Of a stretch of 64,000 nt of DNA, positions 34,684-43,111 are shown one piece after another. The DNA is taken from positions 992,001 through 1,056,000 of the forward strand of contig NZ_JAXCLW010000002.1 of assembly GCF_034044715.1 (NCBI RefSeq), given 5' to 3'. The stretch is from Dongia_B soli. GTDB lineage: Bacteria; Pseudomonadota; Alphaproteobacteria; Dongiales; Dongiaceae. The position numbers and the translations under genes are program-made. The notes under the pieces were generated by a model. That model was not told the origin of the DNA. It did not search any database and saw only the letters and a list, made by a program, of their open reading frames with translations. Every line of letters starts with the position of its first letter. The first letter of the stretch is position 1.

Positions 34684-35793
34684 TCAGCCGCCGGCTTTCA
34701 CCTGATCGAAGATCTGGTTGTATTTGACACGCCGTTCCTCGGCGATCTCCTGAATGAAATTCGTCCGCTTCATCGTCTCCGCCGGATTGGAGATGCCCAG
34801 GCGCTCCAATGTCTCCTTCGGCACCATGTCGAAGGCCTTCTTATTGGCATGTCCCGTGCCCATCGACCCGATCAGATAGGCGCCCGCTTCCGGCGAGGTG
34901 AAGGCATTGGCGAAGTCATAAGCGAGATCCTCATGCGGCGCCGATTTATGCAGGACGAGGCCGCAAACCCAGGTGAGCATGCCTTCCTTCGGCAACATAT
35001 AGGCGACCGGCAGGCCTTGTTTCTTGAGGCGCTGCACCGCATCGTTCCAACCATACATGGCAACCAGTTCGCCGGACGCCATGCCCTGTTCCGCACTGGT
35101 CTGATCGCTCCAATAGAGCCGGGCATTGTTCCGTTGGTGCCGCAGGACCTTGGCGCATTCCTTGAGCTGATCGTCGTCGAGCGCGTAGATGTTCTTGTAG
35201 CCGAGCAGCAAAGCGGCGATTTCCATCGCCGGTTCGCCGGAATCATACATCGCGACCCGGCCCTTATAGCGGTCATCGGTGAAGATCAGCGACCAGGACG
35301 GTTCTTTCAGATCCACGAGATCCGTCCGATAGATGACAGAGGAGTTGCCCCAGTCGAAAGGCAGGAACCAGCGCTGCCCCTGCTCATCCACCGTCCCCGG
35401 CAAGTTCGTCAGCTCGGGCCACATGTCGTCGACATATTTCAGGCGCCTCGCATCAAAAGGCTGGATGACATTCGAATTGCGGAACCGCATGATTGCATCG
35501 TTGCACGGATGCGCAAGGTCAACCACATAGCCCGATCGCAGCTTATTCAGCGCCTCGATCTCATCACCGAAGAAGCTTGCCTGGGGGTTGCCATGTTTCT
35601 TGACGTATTCGGGAAACAATTTCGGGTCGTTGTAATTGGACCAGGTATAGATCGACACCTCATCCGCCGCGACCGCCCGACGCGAGATCGCCGGCATGAC
35701 GGCAACGCCCATGCCGAGCGCGGCCAGGGATTTGAGAAAACCACGCCTATCCTGTGCGATAAGGGTTTTAATATGATTGTTGCCACTTTTCAT
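34684..35793 (-). CDS. PotD-like extracellular solute-binding protein with Tat signal
   Basis: 369-residue periplasmic binding protein of the spermidine/putrescine type. The signal peptide carries a twin-arginine motif DRRGFLK (about residues 15-21) and ends near AVAADEV. The opening VSIYTWSNYNDPKLFPEY and the family region WFLPFDWGNSSVIYRTD are clear. No potABC genes are next to it, so it is an orphan receptor here. The ligand may be a polyamine or another cation. Confidence 0.86.
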   Translation of the reverse strand: MKSGNNHIKTLIAQDRRGFLKSLAALGMGVAVMPAISRRAVAADEVSIYTWSNYNDPKLFPEYVKKHGNPQASFFGDEIEALNKLRSGYVVDLAHPCNDAIMRFRNSNVIQPFDARRLKYVDDMWPELTNLPGTVDEQGQRWFLPFDWGNSSVIYRTDLVDLKEPSWSLIFTDDRYKGRVAMYDSGEPAMEIAALLLGYKNIYALDDDQLKECAKVLRHQRNNARLYWSDQTSAEQGMASGELVAMYGWNDAVQRLKKQGLPVAYMLPKEGMLTWVCGLVLHKSAPHEDLAYDFANAFTSPEAGAYLIGSMGTGHANKKAFDMVPKETLERLGISNPAETMKRTNFIQEIAEERRVKYNQIFDQVKAGG

Positions 35794-35923
35794 AATGCCT
35801 CCCAGTTGCCCTTAAAGGGCCTATTGCGAAATTATTTTATTAACATAAAATAATATACGCCAATAAAGTTCGTCAATGAAACGATTGCGCGGGGCCCGTC
35901 ACGGGCTGAAAACGCGAGGGAAC

Positions 35924-36868
35924 ATGTCGATTGGATGCAACCATACGATCCACGCCAGACAGCATCATTTCGACTGGAGCATGGCGCACCGACCCGTCAC
36001 CATGATCGCCCCGGGAGAGACGGTGGAATTCGATGTGATCGACAGTTCCGGCGGCTCGATCACGCCGGCCACGACCGTCGATCAACTCGACGCACTCTAT
36101 GACAGCAGCGGCGTGCCCCTCACCGGCCCGATTGCCGTCGATGGCGCCGAGCCGGGCGATGCCCTTAAGATCACCATCCTCAACTTCACGCCGTCCGGAT
36201 GGGCCTGGAGCGCCGTGACACCGCGATACGGCATCCTGACCGACCAGTTCCGCGAACCGCATTTGAAGATCTGGCATTACGATCGCGACTGCCAAAAGCC
36301 GGCCATGTACAGTGACATCGCGAAAGTGCCGCTGAAGCCTTTTCCGGGAACGATCGGTCTGGCGCCGGGAAAGCCCGGCATTCATTCATCGCTGCCGCCC
36401 TATTCGTCCGGCGGAAATCTCGATGTGCGAGATCTCTCCGCCGGCTCAGTGCTCTACCTACCAGTCGAGACCGCCGGCGGGCTTCTGTCGGTCGGAGACA
36501 CCCATGCCGCGCAAGGCAATGGCGAATTGGCCGGCACGGCGTTGGAAAGCCCGATGGCCGTCGCGCTCAAAGTCGATCTCATCAAGGATGCCCGCCTCAA
36601 GGGGCCGCAATTCACGACGCCCGGACCGGTGTCGCGCCATCTCGATGCCAAAGGCTATCATGTCACCTGCGGCGTCTCGCCCCATCTTTTCGAGGCCGCC
36701 CGCATGGCGACGATGCAGATGATTGATCTGCTCGGCCGGCTGCACGGGGTTTCGCCCATGGATGCCTATCTGTTATCGAGCGTCTGCGGCGATCTCGCCA
36801 TCAGCGAGTTGGTCAACAAGCCTGTGCATGTCGTCTCGCTTTATTTCCCGCGCATCGTTTTCGAATAG
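35924..36868 (+). CDS. Acetamidase/formamidase family protein
   Basis: 314-residue amidase of the FmdA/AmdA family, which hydrolyses formamide or acetamide to ammonia and the acid. The family blocks are visible: HHFDWSMAHRPVTMIAPGE opening, GPIAVDGAEPGDALKI, GGNLDVRDLSAGSVLYLPVE, and GDTHAAQGNGELAG. Length is close to the shorter family members. The start at 35924 has GCGAGGGAAC upstream; an in-frame ATG at 35876 adds basic residues. It is divergent from the PotD-like gene. Confidence 0.87.
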   Translation: MSIGCNHTIHARQHHFDWSMAHRPVTMIAPGETVEFDVIDSSGGSITPATTVDQLDALYDSSGVPLTGPIAVDGAEPGDALKITILNFTPSGWAWSAVTPRYGILTDQFREPHLKIWHYDRDCQKPAMYSDIAKVPLKPFPGTIGLAPGKPGIHSSLPPYSSGGNLDVRDLSAGSVLYLPVETAGGLLSVGDTHAAQGNGELAGTALESPMAVALKVDLIKDARLKGPQFTTPGPVSRHLDAKGYHVTCGVSPHLFEAARMATMQMIDLLGRLHGVSPMDAYLLSSVCGDLAISELVNKPVHVVSLYFPRIVFE

Positions 36869-36919
36869 GCAGGCCGGACGAGCAGAAGTCAGGCAGGCGA
36901 ATCGGACAAGGGTCACAGG

Positions 36920-37810
36920 TTATCTGTCTATCGCACGCCAATGTGCCGCGACATGACCGGCAGCGGCGATGAAGGCACGCACGGTCGCGGTTCCCCGCAT
37001 CTCGGTCTGACAGATGACATATTCGGTAAAGCTCGGTGACGGAGGTGCAAGCGGAATGAGCTTCACGCGACTGTCATAGCTGACCTCACTATGAAGGATC
37101 GGCGCCGCGCCGAATCCTTGCGCCACAGCTTCCTTGATCGCCTCGCGCGTGTGAATCTCGATGATCTTCACCGGTTTGAGATCGGCTTCCGTCAGTGCCT
37201 TGATGAAGACGCTGCGGGTGACCGATCCAGCCTCGCGCAGTAACAGAGTTTCCTGCGCCGCTTCCTGCAGCGTCACCTGTTTCTTGTCCGACCAGGGATG
37301 ACGTGACCCGACGGCGAAGCCTACATAATCGGTGCGCAGGGGCATCAGATAGAGATTTTCATGCCCCATGCGCGGTTCCGCCAACACGCCAATATCGACG
37401 TCCCGTTCCAGCACCGCTTGGAAGATTTCATTCGAATTTCCCATTTTCAGGGTGAAATCCACCTGGGGATGGCGATCCTGGAATTCGCGCAGCACCGGCA
37501 TGACATGATGCGGTCCGACCGCGCCGATACGGATCAAGCCGCCGATCAATTCCCGCCGCTGGCTGAGGTAAGAGCGTGCCTCTTCCTGTGCAGCATAGAG
37601 CCGCATGGTGATGGCGCGTAATTCCCGCCCCTCATCGGTCAGTTCGACCCGCCGCCCATGGCGCCGGAAAAGCTGAACCTTGTAGCCCTCTTCGAGGACT
37701 CGGATCTGCGTGGAGACCGTCGGCTGGCTGAGCCGCAGCCGCGCCGCTGCGCGCGAAAAACTGCCTTCGATGGCGGCGACGTGAAAGCATCTGAGCTGAG
37801 CGTCATTCAT
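36920..37810 (-). CDS. LysR-family transcriptional regulator of the phosphonate operon (probable)
   Basis: 296-residue LysR-type regulator; helix-turn-helix at residues 3-62 (AQLRCFHVAAIEGSFSRAA). The effector domain has a GNSNEI motif near residue 124, seen in regulators of aminoethylphosphonate genes as well as in others. It starts 146 bases from the rightward alcohol dehydrogenase-phnCDE operon, with an inverted repeat in the shared spacer. Control of that operon is inference from position. Confidence 0.85.
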   Translation of the reverse strand: MNDAQLRCFHVAAIEGSFSRAAARLRLSQPTVSTQIRVLEEGYKVQLFRRHGRRVELTDEGRELRAITMRLYAAQEEARSYLSQRRELIGGLIRIGAVGPHHVMPVLREFQDRHPQVDFTLKMGNSNEIFQAVLERDVDIGVLAEPRMGHENLYLMPLRTDYVGFAVGSRHPWSDKKQVTLQEAAQETLLLREAGSVTRSVFIKALTEADLKPVKIIEIHTREAIKEAVAQGFGAAPILHSEVSYDSRVKLIPLAPPSPSFTEYVICQTEMRGTATVRAFIAAAGHVAAHWRAIDR

Positions 37811-37828
37811 AGACCAACTATATATCTT

Positions 37829-37862
37829 ATCTTCATGCTTTCAATTGGATCGATATGAAGAT
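37829..37862. promoter_or_regulatory. Inverted repeat in LysR / phn operon spacer
   Basis: ATCTTCAT (37829-37836) and ATGAAGAT (37855-37862) form an exact inverted repeat with an 18-base, AT-rich middle, just upstream of the LysR gene start and facing the phn operon. The spacing is that of a LysR-type operator. Binding is not shown. Confidence 0.45.
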
Positions 37863-37956
37863 TGCATGAATGATCTGACCTGACGTCGAGCGCACCTCAC
37901 AACACGAATCGCCAACAGACGGGTGTCGGTGAGTGGGGTACGGCACAGAGGGTCAG

Positions 37957-39126
37957 ATGCAACTTTGGAAATATCATAATCCGGTCCGGCTATCGGTCGG
38001 CCCCGGTGTATTCGAGCAGATACCGCTGGCGATTGCCGGCCGGACCTATGCGCTGGTGACCTATCCGGAACCCGTCTTCACTGATCTAGGCCGCCGGCTC
38101 GCCGCTGCCACAGGCAGCCAGAAACTCGTCATCACCGATTTCCATCCCAACCCCACCCTGGACGATCTGAGGGCCTGTAACGCCATGCTCGCGCTGCGCC
38201 CGGATGTCGAATTGATCGTGGCGCTGGGGGGCGGCTCCGCCATTGACGTGGCCAAGGCCCTTGCGGTCGGCCGGGGCAGCCAGGCTCGGCTGCTCGCCGC
38301 TTTGCATGGGAATGCGTCTTCCGATGACGCTACAATATCGGCACTGAAACTGATCGCCGTGCCGACCACCTCCGGCACCGGCAGCGATGTCACCTGCTGG
38401 GCAACCTTGTGGGATCAGGAGAACAGCCGCAAGCTCTCGCTCGACCGGCCCGACCTGTTTCCCGAAGCCTCCTTCATCGATCCCGAACTGACGGTCGATC
38501 TGCCCTGGTCGATCACCCTGAGTTCTGGTCTCGATGCGCTTTCCCATGCATTGGAGAGCCTGTGGAACCACCACGCCACGCCGCTCTCGCGGCATCTCGC
38601 GGTGCTCGGCGCCCAGACGATCATCCGGACATTGCCGCGTTTGCGTCAGCAGCCGGAAGAGATCGCGTTGCGCACCGATCTGTCGCTGGCGGCACTCTAT
38701 GCCGGCCTCGCCTTTTCCACCACGCGCACGGCGCTGGCCCATAGTCTCTCCTATCCTATCACCCTGCGCTTCGGCATCAGCCACGGCATCGCCTGTTCCT
38801 TCACCTTGCCGGCGGTGATGCAGGCGGCTTTAGGCAGCGATCCGCGTTGCGATGACGCGCTGCGGCAGATTTTCGGCGATCTCGCTTCGGCCCCGCGGCT
38901 GCTCGCGCGTTTTCTCGCCGATCTCGGGGTCAGCACCGATCCCGCCGCTTACGGCGTCGAAGGCGATATCTGGCAGGAGCTGATTGGCGAAGCCCTGGCC
39001 GGACCGCGCGGCCGCAACTTCATCGCCAGCGACCGGCCCGAGCATGTTGCCCAGGTACTCAGTCGGGCGCGACTGGCACAGCACGACATTGAAGGCGATC
39101 GATCGCAGATGACAGGAGGCCGATGA
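37957..39126 (+). CDS. Iron-containing alcohol dehydrogenase (phosphonoacetaldehyde reductase-like)
   Basis: 389-residue group III metal-dependent dehydrogenase. The NAD motif GGGSAIDVAKA (about residue 89), PTTSGTGSD (about residue 130) and the metal-site His residues in SGLDALSHALES and GISHGIACSF are present. It is transcriptionally coupled to phnC (4-base overlap ATGA). That linkage suggests phosphonoacetaldehyde or hydroxyethylphosphonate as substrate, as for PhpC-like enzymes. The start at 37957 has GAGGG upstream. Confidence 0.82.
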   Translation: MQLWKYHNPVRLSVGPGVFEQIPLAIAGRTYALVTYPEPVFTDLGRRLAAATGSQKLVITDFHPNPTLDDLRACNAMLALRPDVELIVALGGGSAIDVAKALAVGRGSQARLLAALHGNASSDDATISALKLIAVPTTSGTGSDVTCWATLWDQENSRKLSLDRPDLFPEASFIDPELTVDLPWSITLSSGLDALSHALESLWNHHATPLSRHLAVLGAQTIIRTLPRLRQQPEEIALRTDLSLAALYAGLAFSTTRTALAHSLSYPITLRFGISHGIACSFTLPAVMQAALGSDPRCDDALRQIFGDLASAPRLLARFLADLGVSTDPAAYGVEGDIWQELIGEALAGPRGRNFIASDRPEHVAQVLSRARLAQHDIEGDRSQMTGGR

Positions 39127-39950
39127 TCATGGGCGCAGTCGCCATGCAACCGGACGCCATGCAGACAGCCGTGATGCATCCCGATATCTCCATCCGCAGT
39201 ATCAGCAAGACCTTCGGCAATAACCGGCCGGTGCTGAACGGCATCAGCCTGGAGGTCACGCCGGGCGAGATGGTCGCCCTGATCGGCTCCTCGGGCTCGG
39301 GCAAGACCACCCTGCTGCGCCATATCGCGGGCCTGACAGCCGTCGATGCCGATGGCGGCGAGATCGAGGTGCGCGATCATGTGCTGCAGAAGGGCGGCAA
39401 GGTCATCCGCGATCGCGGCAAGCTCCGCGCCCGCATCGGCCTGGTTTTCCAGCAGCACAATCTGATCGATCGCTACAGCGTCCTGACCAATACACTGCTC
39501 GGCGCCATCGGCCGCACCCATTGCCTCGGCGGCTGGCTCTGCCGCTTCAATCGCGAGGACCAGGAGATCGCCCGCAACGCCTTGTCGCGCGTCGGCATGC
39601 TTGAACATGCCGACCGCCGCGCCGACCAGTTATCCGGCGGCCAGCAGCAGCGCGTCGCCATCGCCCGTACCTTGACGCAGCAGGCATCGATCATCCTGGC
39701 CGACGAACCGATTGCCTCGCTCGATCCGGCTTCCGCCGAACGGGTGATGCGGACCCTGTCGGAGATCAATGCCGTCGATAAGGTGACGATGGTCATCAGC
39801 CTGCACCAGATCGATTTTGCTTTGCGCTATTGCCAGCGTGTCGTGGCGATGAAGCAAGGCCACATCATTTTCGACGGGCCCCGCGACCAGTTCACGCGCC
39901 ACAAGATCGTCGACGTCTATGGCAGCGATGCCGAAATGGGCCGCGTATGA
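39123..39950 (+). CDS. phnC: Phosphonate ABC transporter ATP-binding protein
   Basis: 275-residue ATPase. Walker A GSSGSGKTT, the PhnC-type Q-loop VFQQHNLIDRYSVLTN with LLGAIGRT, signature QLSGGQQQRVAIA and Walker B IILADEPIASLDP are all intact. It energises import of phosphonates or related P compounds. The start overlaps the dehydrogenase stop, and its stop nearly abuts phnD, so the four genes form one operon. Confidence 0.93.
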   Translation: MIMGAVAMQPDAMQTAVMHPDISIRSISKTFGNNRPVLNGISLEVTPGEMVALIGSSGSGKTTLLRHIAGLTAVDADGGEIEVRDHVLQKGGKVIRDRGKLRARIGLVFQQHNLIDRYSVLTNTLLGAIGRTHCLGGWLCRFNREDQEIARNALSRVGMLEHADRRADQLSGGQQQRVAIARTLTQQASIILADEPIASLDPASAERVMRTLSEINAVDKVTMVISLHQIDFALRYCQRVVAMKQGHIIFDGPRDQFTRHKIVDVYGSDAEMGRV

Positions 39951-40006
39951 CCTGGCGCCCCACCCTGCAACGACTTCACTCCCCGCGATCTAGATGGAGA
40001 AAACCA

Positions 40007-41053
40007 GTGACGGGACTGACGATCAAGCGGCTCATCCTGAGCCTTGCCATCACCGGCATCAGCCTTGGCACTTCTTTCGGCACCGCTGCCGCACAGGATG
40101 CGCAGAAGCTGGAAAAGGATCCCGATGTCCTGAATTTCGGCATTATTTCCACTGAATCCTCGGAGAACCTGCGCGATCAATGGGAGCCCTTCCTGAAGGA
40201 AATGGAGCTGGCGACCGGCCTGCGCGTCAAGCCGTTCTTCTCGACCGACTATGCCGGCATCATCGAGGCGATGCGTTTCGCCAAAGTGCATATCGCCTGG
40301 ATGGGCAACAAGGCTGCCATCGAAGCGGTGGACCGCGCCAATGCCGAAGTCTTCGCCAAGCTCACCCGCAAGGACGGCAGCGACGGTTATTACTCCTACA
40401 TCCTCACCAATGCCGACAATAGTGGCGCCAATTCGCTGGGCGATATGTTCAAGCAATGCGGCACCGGCCTCAATTTCGGCATCGGCGATCCCAATTCCAC
40501 CTCCGGCACGCTGGTGCCGACCTATTACGTCTTTGCCCAGAACAAGATCGATCCGCGCAGTTGCTTCAAGACGGTGCGTGCAGGCAGCCATGAAGCCAAT
40601 TTCGCCGCCGTTGCCAATAAGCTGGTCGATTACGCCACCAATAACAGCGAAGAGCTGAACCGCGTGAAAGCCAATGATCCGGCACTGGCGAAGAAGGTCA
40701 AGGTCATCTGGACCTCGCCCGCCATTGCCAATGATCCGATCCTCTATCGCAGGGATCTGAGCCCCGATCTCAAGGACAAGATCCACGCCTTCTTCCTCAG
40801 CTTCGGCCACATCGGCACACCCAGCGAGATTGCCAAGGCGCGCGAGATCCTGGCCAAGATGAATGACGGCTATGGTCCCTTCACGGATTCCAACAACACC
40901 CAGCTTTACGAGACCAGGGAACTCAATCTCTTCACCAAGAAGCTGGCGGTGCAGAATGATGGCGGCCTCAGCGACAGCGAAAAATCAACCAAGCTCGCCG
41001 ATCTCGACAAGCAGCTCGCCACCTTGAAGCTTCTGGAAACCCAAACACACTGA
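40007..41053 (+). CDS. phnD: Phosphonate ABC transporter substrate-binding protein
   Basis: 348 residues from a GTG start chosen because GGAGA lies seven bases upstream and a normal signal peptide follows (IKRLILSLAITGISLG ... AAAQ). An ATG at 39947 overlapping the phnC stop would add 20 arginine-rich residues. The PhnD pattern is clear: LNFGIISTESSENLRDQWEP, FFSTDYAGIIEAMRF, and FGIGDPNSTSGTLVPTYYVF. It binds aminoethylphosphonate-like ligands in the periplasm. Confidence 0.92.
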   Translation: MTGLTIKRLILSLAITGISLGTSFGTAAAQDAQKLEKDPDVLNFGIISTESSENLRDQWEPFLKEMELATGLRVKPFFSTDYAGIIEAMRFAKVHIAWMGNKAAIEAVDRANAEVFAKLTRKDGSDGYYSYILTNADNSGANSLGDMFKQCGTGLNFGIGDPNSTSGTLVPTYYVFAQNKIDPRSCFKTVRAGSHEANFAAVANKLVDYATNNSEELNRVKANDPALAKKVKVIWTSPAIANDPILYRRDLSPDLKDKIHAFFLSFGHIGTPSEIAKAREILAKMNDGYGPFTDSNNTQLYETRELNLFTKKLAVQNDGGLSDSEKSTKLADLDKQLATLKLLETQTH

Positions 41054-41060
41054 GGCTGCC

Positions 41061-41873
41061 ATGATGAGCCAGGCCCGGGAAATGGGGGAAATCAGTCGGC
41101 AGGAGAATAACGTCGCGGAAAAGCGGCGTTGGCCGGTCTATTTCATTTGGGGCGCAGTCCTTGTCCTGCATGCCTGGGCCTGGCGCGGCACCGAAATGAA
41201 TCCGGTGGCGCTGATCGAATATAGCGGCAACATGGCAAGCTTCGCCGCCGGCTTCTTCCCGCCCGATTTCCACAATCTGTCCCGCACCCTTCACGAAATG
41301 CTCATCACCTGCCAGATCGCCCTCTGGGGCACGACGCTGGCGGTCCTGACATCGGCACCACTAGCCTTTCTTACCGCCGGCAATGTGGCGCCCTGGTGGG
41401 TCGTCCAACCGGTGCGGCGATGCATGGATGCCTTGCGCGCGATCAACGAGATGGTCTTCGCCATGCTCTTCGTCGTGGCGGTGGGTCTTGGTCCCTTCGC
41501 CGGCGTTCTGGCTTTGTGGCTGCATACGACAGGCGTTTGCGTGAAGCTGTTCTCCGAAGCGGTCGAAACCGCCGATCCGCGGCCGGTGGAAGCGATCCGC
41601 ATGGCCGGCGGCGGCTTCATCGCCCGGGCCTTGCATGGCCTGCTGCCCCAGGTCATGCCGCATTGGATCTCGCTCTCCCTCTATCGCTTCGAATCCAATG
41701 TGCGATCGGCGACGGTGATCGGCATCGTCGGCGCCGGCGGCGTCGGCGACCTCCTCTGGGAGTATATCCGCAGCTTCGATTACGGCCGCACCGCCGGCGT
41801 CATCGCCGTCATCGTCCTGGTCGTCTGCGCCATCGATGTCCTGTCACAGCAATTGCGCCGGCGCATCGTCTGA
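41061..41873 (+). CDS. phnE: Phosphonate ABC transporter permease
   Basis: 270-residue inner-membrane protein with five to six transmembrane segments and the coupling motif EAIRMAGGGFIARALHGLLPQ (about residues 178-198), then ESNVRSATVIGIVGAGGVGDLL. It ends the dehydrogenase-phnCDE operon. There is a single permease gene. A palindromic repeat follows its stop. Confidence 0.92.
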   Translation: MMSQAREMGEISRQENNVAEKRRWPVYFIWGAVLVLHAWAWRGTEMNPVALIEYSGNMASFAAGFFPPDFHNLSRTLHEMLITCQIALWGTTLAVLTSAPLAFLTAGNVAPWWVVQPVRRCMDALRAINEMVFAMLFVVAVGLGPFAGVLALWLHTTGVCVKLFSEAVETADPRPVEAIRMAGGGFIARALHGLLPQVMPHWISLSLYRFESNVRSATVIGIVGAGGVGDLLWEYIRSFDYGRTAGVIAVIVLVVCAIDVLSQQLRRRIV

Positions 41874-41930
41874 CCGGCGGCGCTGCGCCAGCCGCTGTCG
41901 CACCGCGCCAACCTTTGCAACAACTCGCTT

Positions 41931-42075
41931 GTCACCCTCGGACTCGATCCGAGGGTTGTCCACCGGAGAGACTGATGCAAAGACACTCGTTCAGCGCCGG
42001 GTTCATCGTCCTCATCTGACATCCTACGGGGCCTCAACCGTGGACCCTTGGATCAAACCCGAGAGTGACAACCTT
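41931..42075. repeat. Palindromic intergenic repeat pair, copy 2
   Basis: Same family as the repeat at 23205-23335: two facing units, 41931-41960 (GTCACCCTCGGACTCGATCC, then GAGGG) and 42041-42070 (TGGACCCTTGGATCAAACCC, then GAGAGTGACA), about 80 bases apart. Both ends carry the GTCAC/GTGAC border. The 299 bases between phnE and the small membrane protein gene hold only this repeat and the Zur-like site. Confidence 0.72.
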
Positions 42076-42152
42076 GTTTGTTGCGGGTGCCGTGCGACGA
42101 ACTTCAACAGAGTCGATAGAAGCCTCGCTTAACCTATCGACAAGGTAAATTC

Positions 42153-42170
42153 GTTACGTTATAACATTAC
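42153..42170 (+). promoter_or_regulatory. Zur-like operator
   Basis: GTTACGTTATAACATTAC is a near-perfect palindrome around GTTATAAC, three bases before the ATG of the small membrane protein gene of the zinc importer operon. Zur sites of alphaproteobacteria are AT-rich palindromes of this GTTATA/TATAAC kind. This supports zinc as the metal and repression in zinc-replete cells. The match is by eye. Confidence 0.6.
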
Positions 42171-42172
42171 AT

Positions 42173-42316
42173 ATGAAAGATAGACTCAGCTCTTCCGGCC
42201 GCGCCTCGTTCGGCTCCCCTTTGATGCTCGGCGTTCGAGAGCGGCTTGCCGCTGCGGCCTTGTTGATCCTTGGGCTCTGGAGCGCAGTCGGCCTGGCTTT
42301 GGGATGGTGGGGTTGA
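42173..42316 (+). CDS. Small membrane protein heading the zinc importer operon, 47 residues
   Basis: A basic start (MKDRLSSSGRAS) is followed by one transmembrane stretch (AAAALLILGLWSAVGLALGWWG). The stop lies three bases before the ATP-binding gene start, and the Zur-like palindrome ends just before the ATG. No ribosome-binding site is obvious between palindrome and ATG, so translation may be weak or leaderless. Family unknown; tight position in the operon argues for a real gene. Confidence 0.55.
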   Translation: MKDRLSSSGRASFGSPLMLGVRERLAAAALLILGLWSAVGLALGWWG

Positions 42317-42319
42317 GGC

Positions 42320-43111
42320 ATGACACCAGATTCCAATCCCGCCGCGGCAGCTGTGCCGGCGCACGCGCCACCGATATCGGCGGGCCTCCTCACTTTCGAC
42401 AATCTGACCATCGGCTATGACCGGCATCCGGCCGTCCATCATCTCTCCGGCAGTTTCCGCCCCGGCAGCCTGACGGCAATTGCCGGGCCGAACGGGGCCG
42501 GCAAGACCACCTTGCTGAAAACGGTTACCGGCCTGTTGCGGCCTATCCATGGCGAAGTGCGCTTAACGGCAATCTCCCGCCGTGACATCGCTTATCTGCC
42601 GCAACAGGCGGAGATCGATCGCAGCTTTCCGATCTCCGTCGCCGATGCGGTGGCGATGGGTCACTGGCGAAAGATCGGCGCCTTCGGCGGCATCACCGGG
42701 GCACTCATGCGCCAGACCCGCCTCGCCTTGAGCGCCGTTGGTCTGCAAGGCTTCGACAAGCGACCAGTGGGCAGCCTGTCGGTCGGTCAGTTTCAACGCA
42801 TGCTGTTCGCCCGCCTGCTGCTGCAGGAAGCGAAGCTGATCATTCTCGACGAGCCCTTCGCCGCCATCGATGCCAAGACCACGAATGACCTGCTCGGCTT
42901 GGTCCTGCGCTGGCAAGGCGAAGGACGCACCGTCATCGCCGTCCTGCATGACCTGGAGCAGATCCGCGGCTTCTTTCCAGAAACGCTGTTGCTGGCGCGC
43001 GAGCCGATCGGCTGGGGGCCCACGGCGGAGATCCTGACCCCTGATAATCTGGGCAGGGCGCGCGCCATGATCGAGGCCTGGGACGAACAGGCGGAGTGGT
43101 GCCGCCGATGA
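42320..43111 (+). CDS. Zinc/manganese-type ABC transporter ATP-binding protein
   Basis: 263-residue ATPase of the ZnuC/AztA type. Walker A GPNGAGKTT, Q-loop YLPQQAEIDRSFPISVADAV (typical of metal importers), a signature SLSVGQFQRMLFARLL and Walker B LIILDEPFAAID are present. Its last codons overlap the permease start (ATGA). It powers import of Zn2+ judging from the upstream Zur-like site. Confidence 0.9.
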   Translation: MTPDSNPAAAAVPAHAPPISAGLLTFDNLTIGYDRHPAVHHLSGSFRPGSLTAIAGPNGAGKTTLLKTVTGLLRPIHGEVRLTAISRRDIAYLPQQAEIDRSFPISVADAVAMGHWRKIGAFGGITGALMRQTRLALSAVGLQGFDKRPVGSLSVGQFQRMLFARLLLQEAKLIILDEPFAAIDAKTTNDLLGLVLRWQGEGRTVIAVLHDLEQIRGFFPETLLLAREPIGWGPTAEILTPDNLGRARAMIEAWDEQAEWCRR

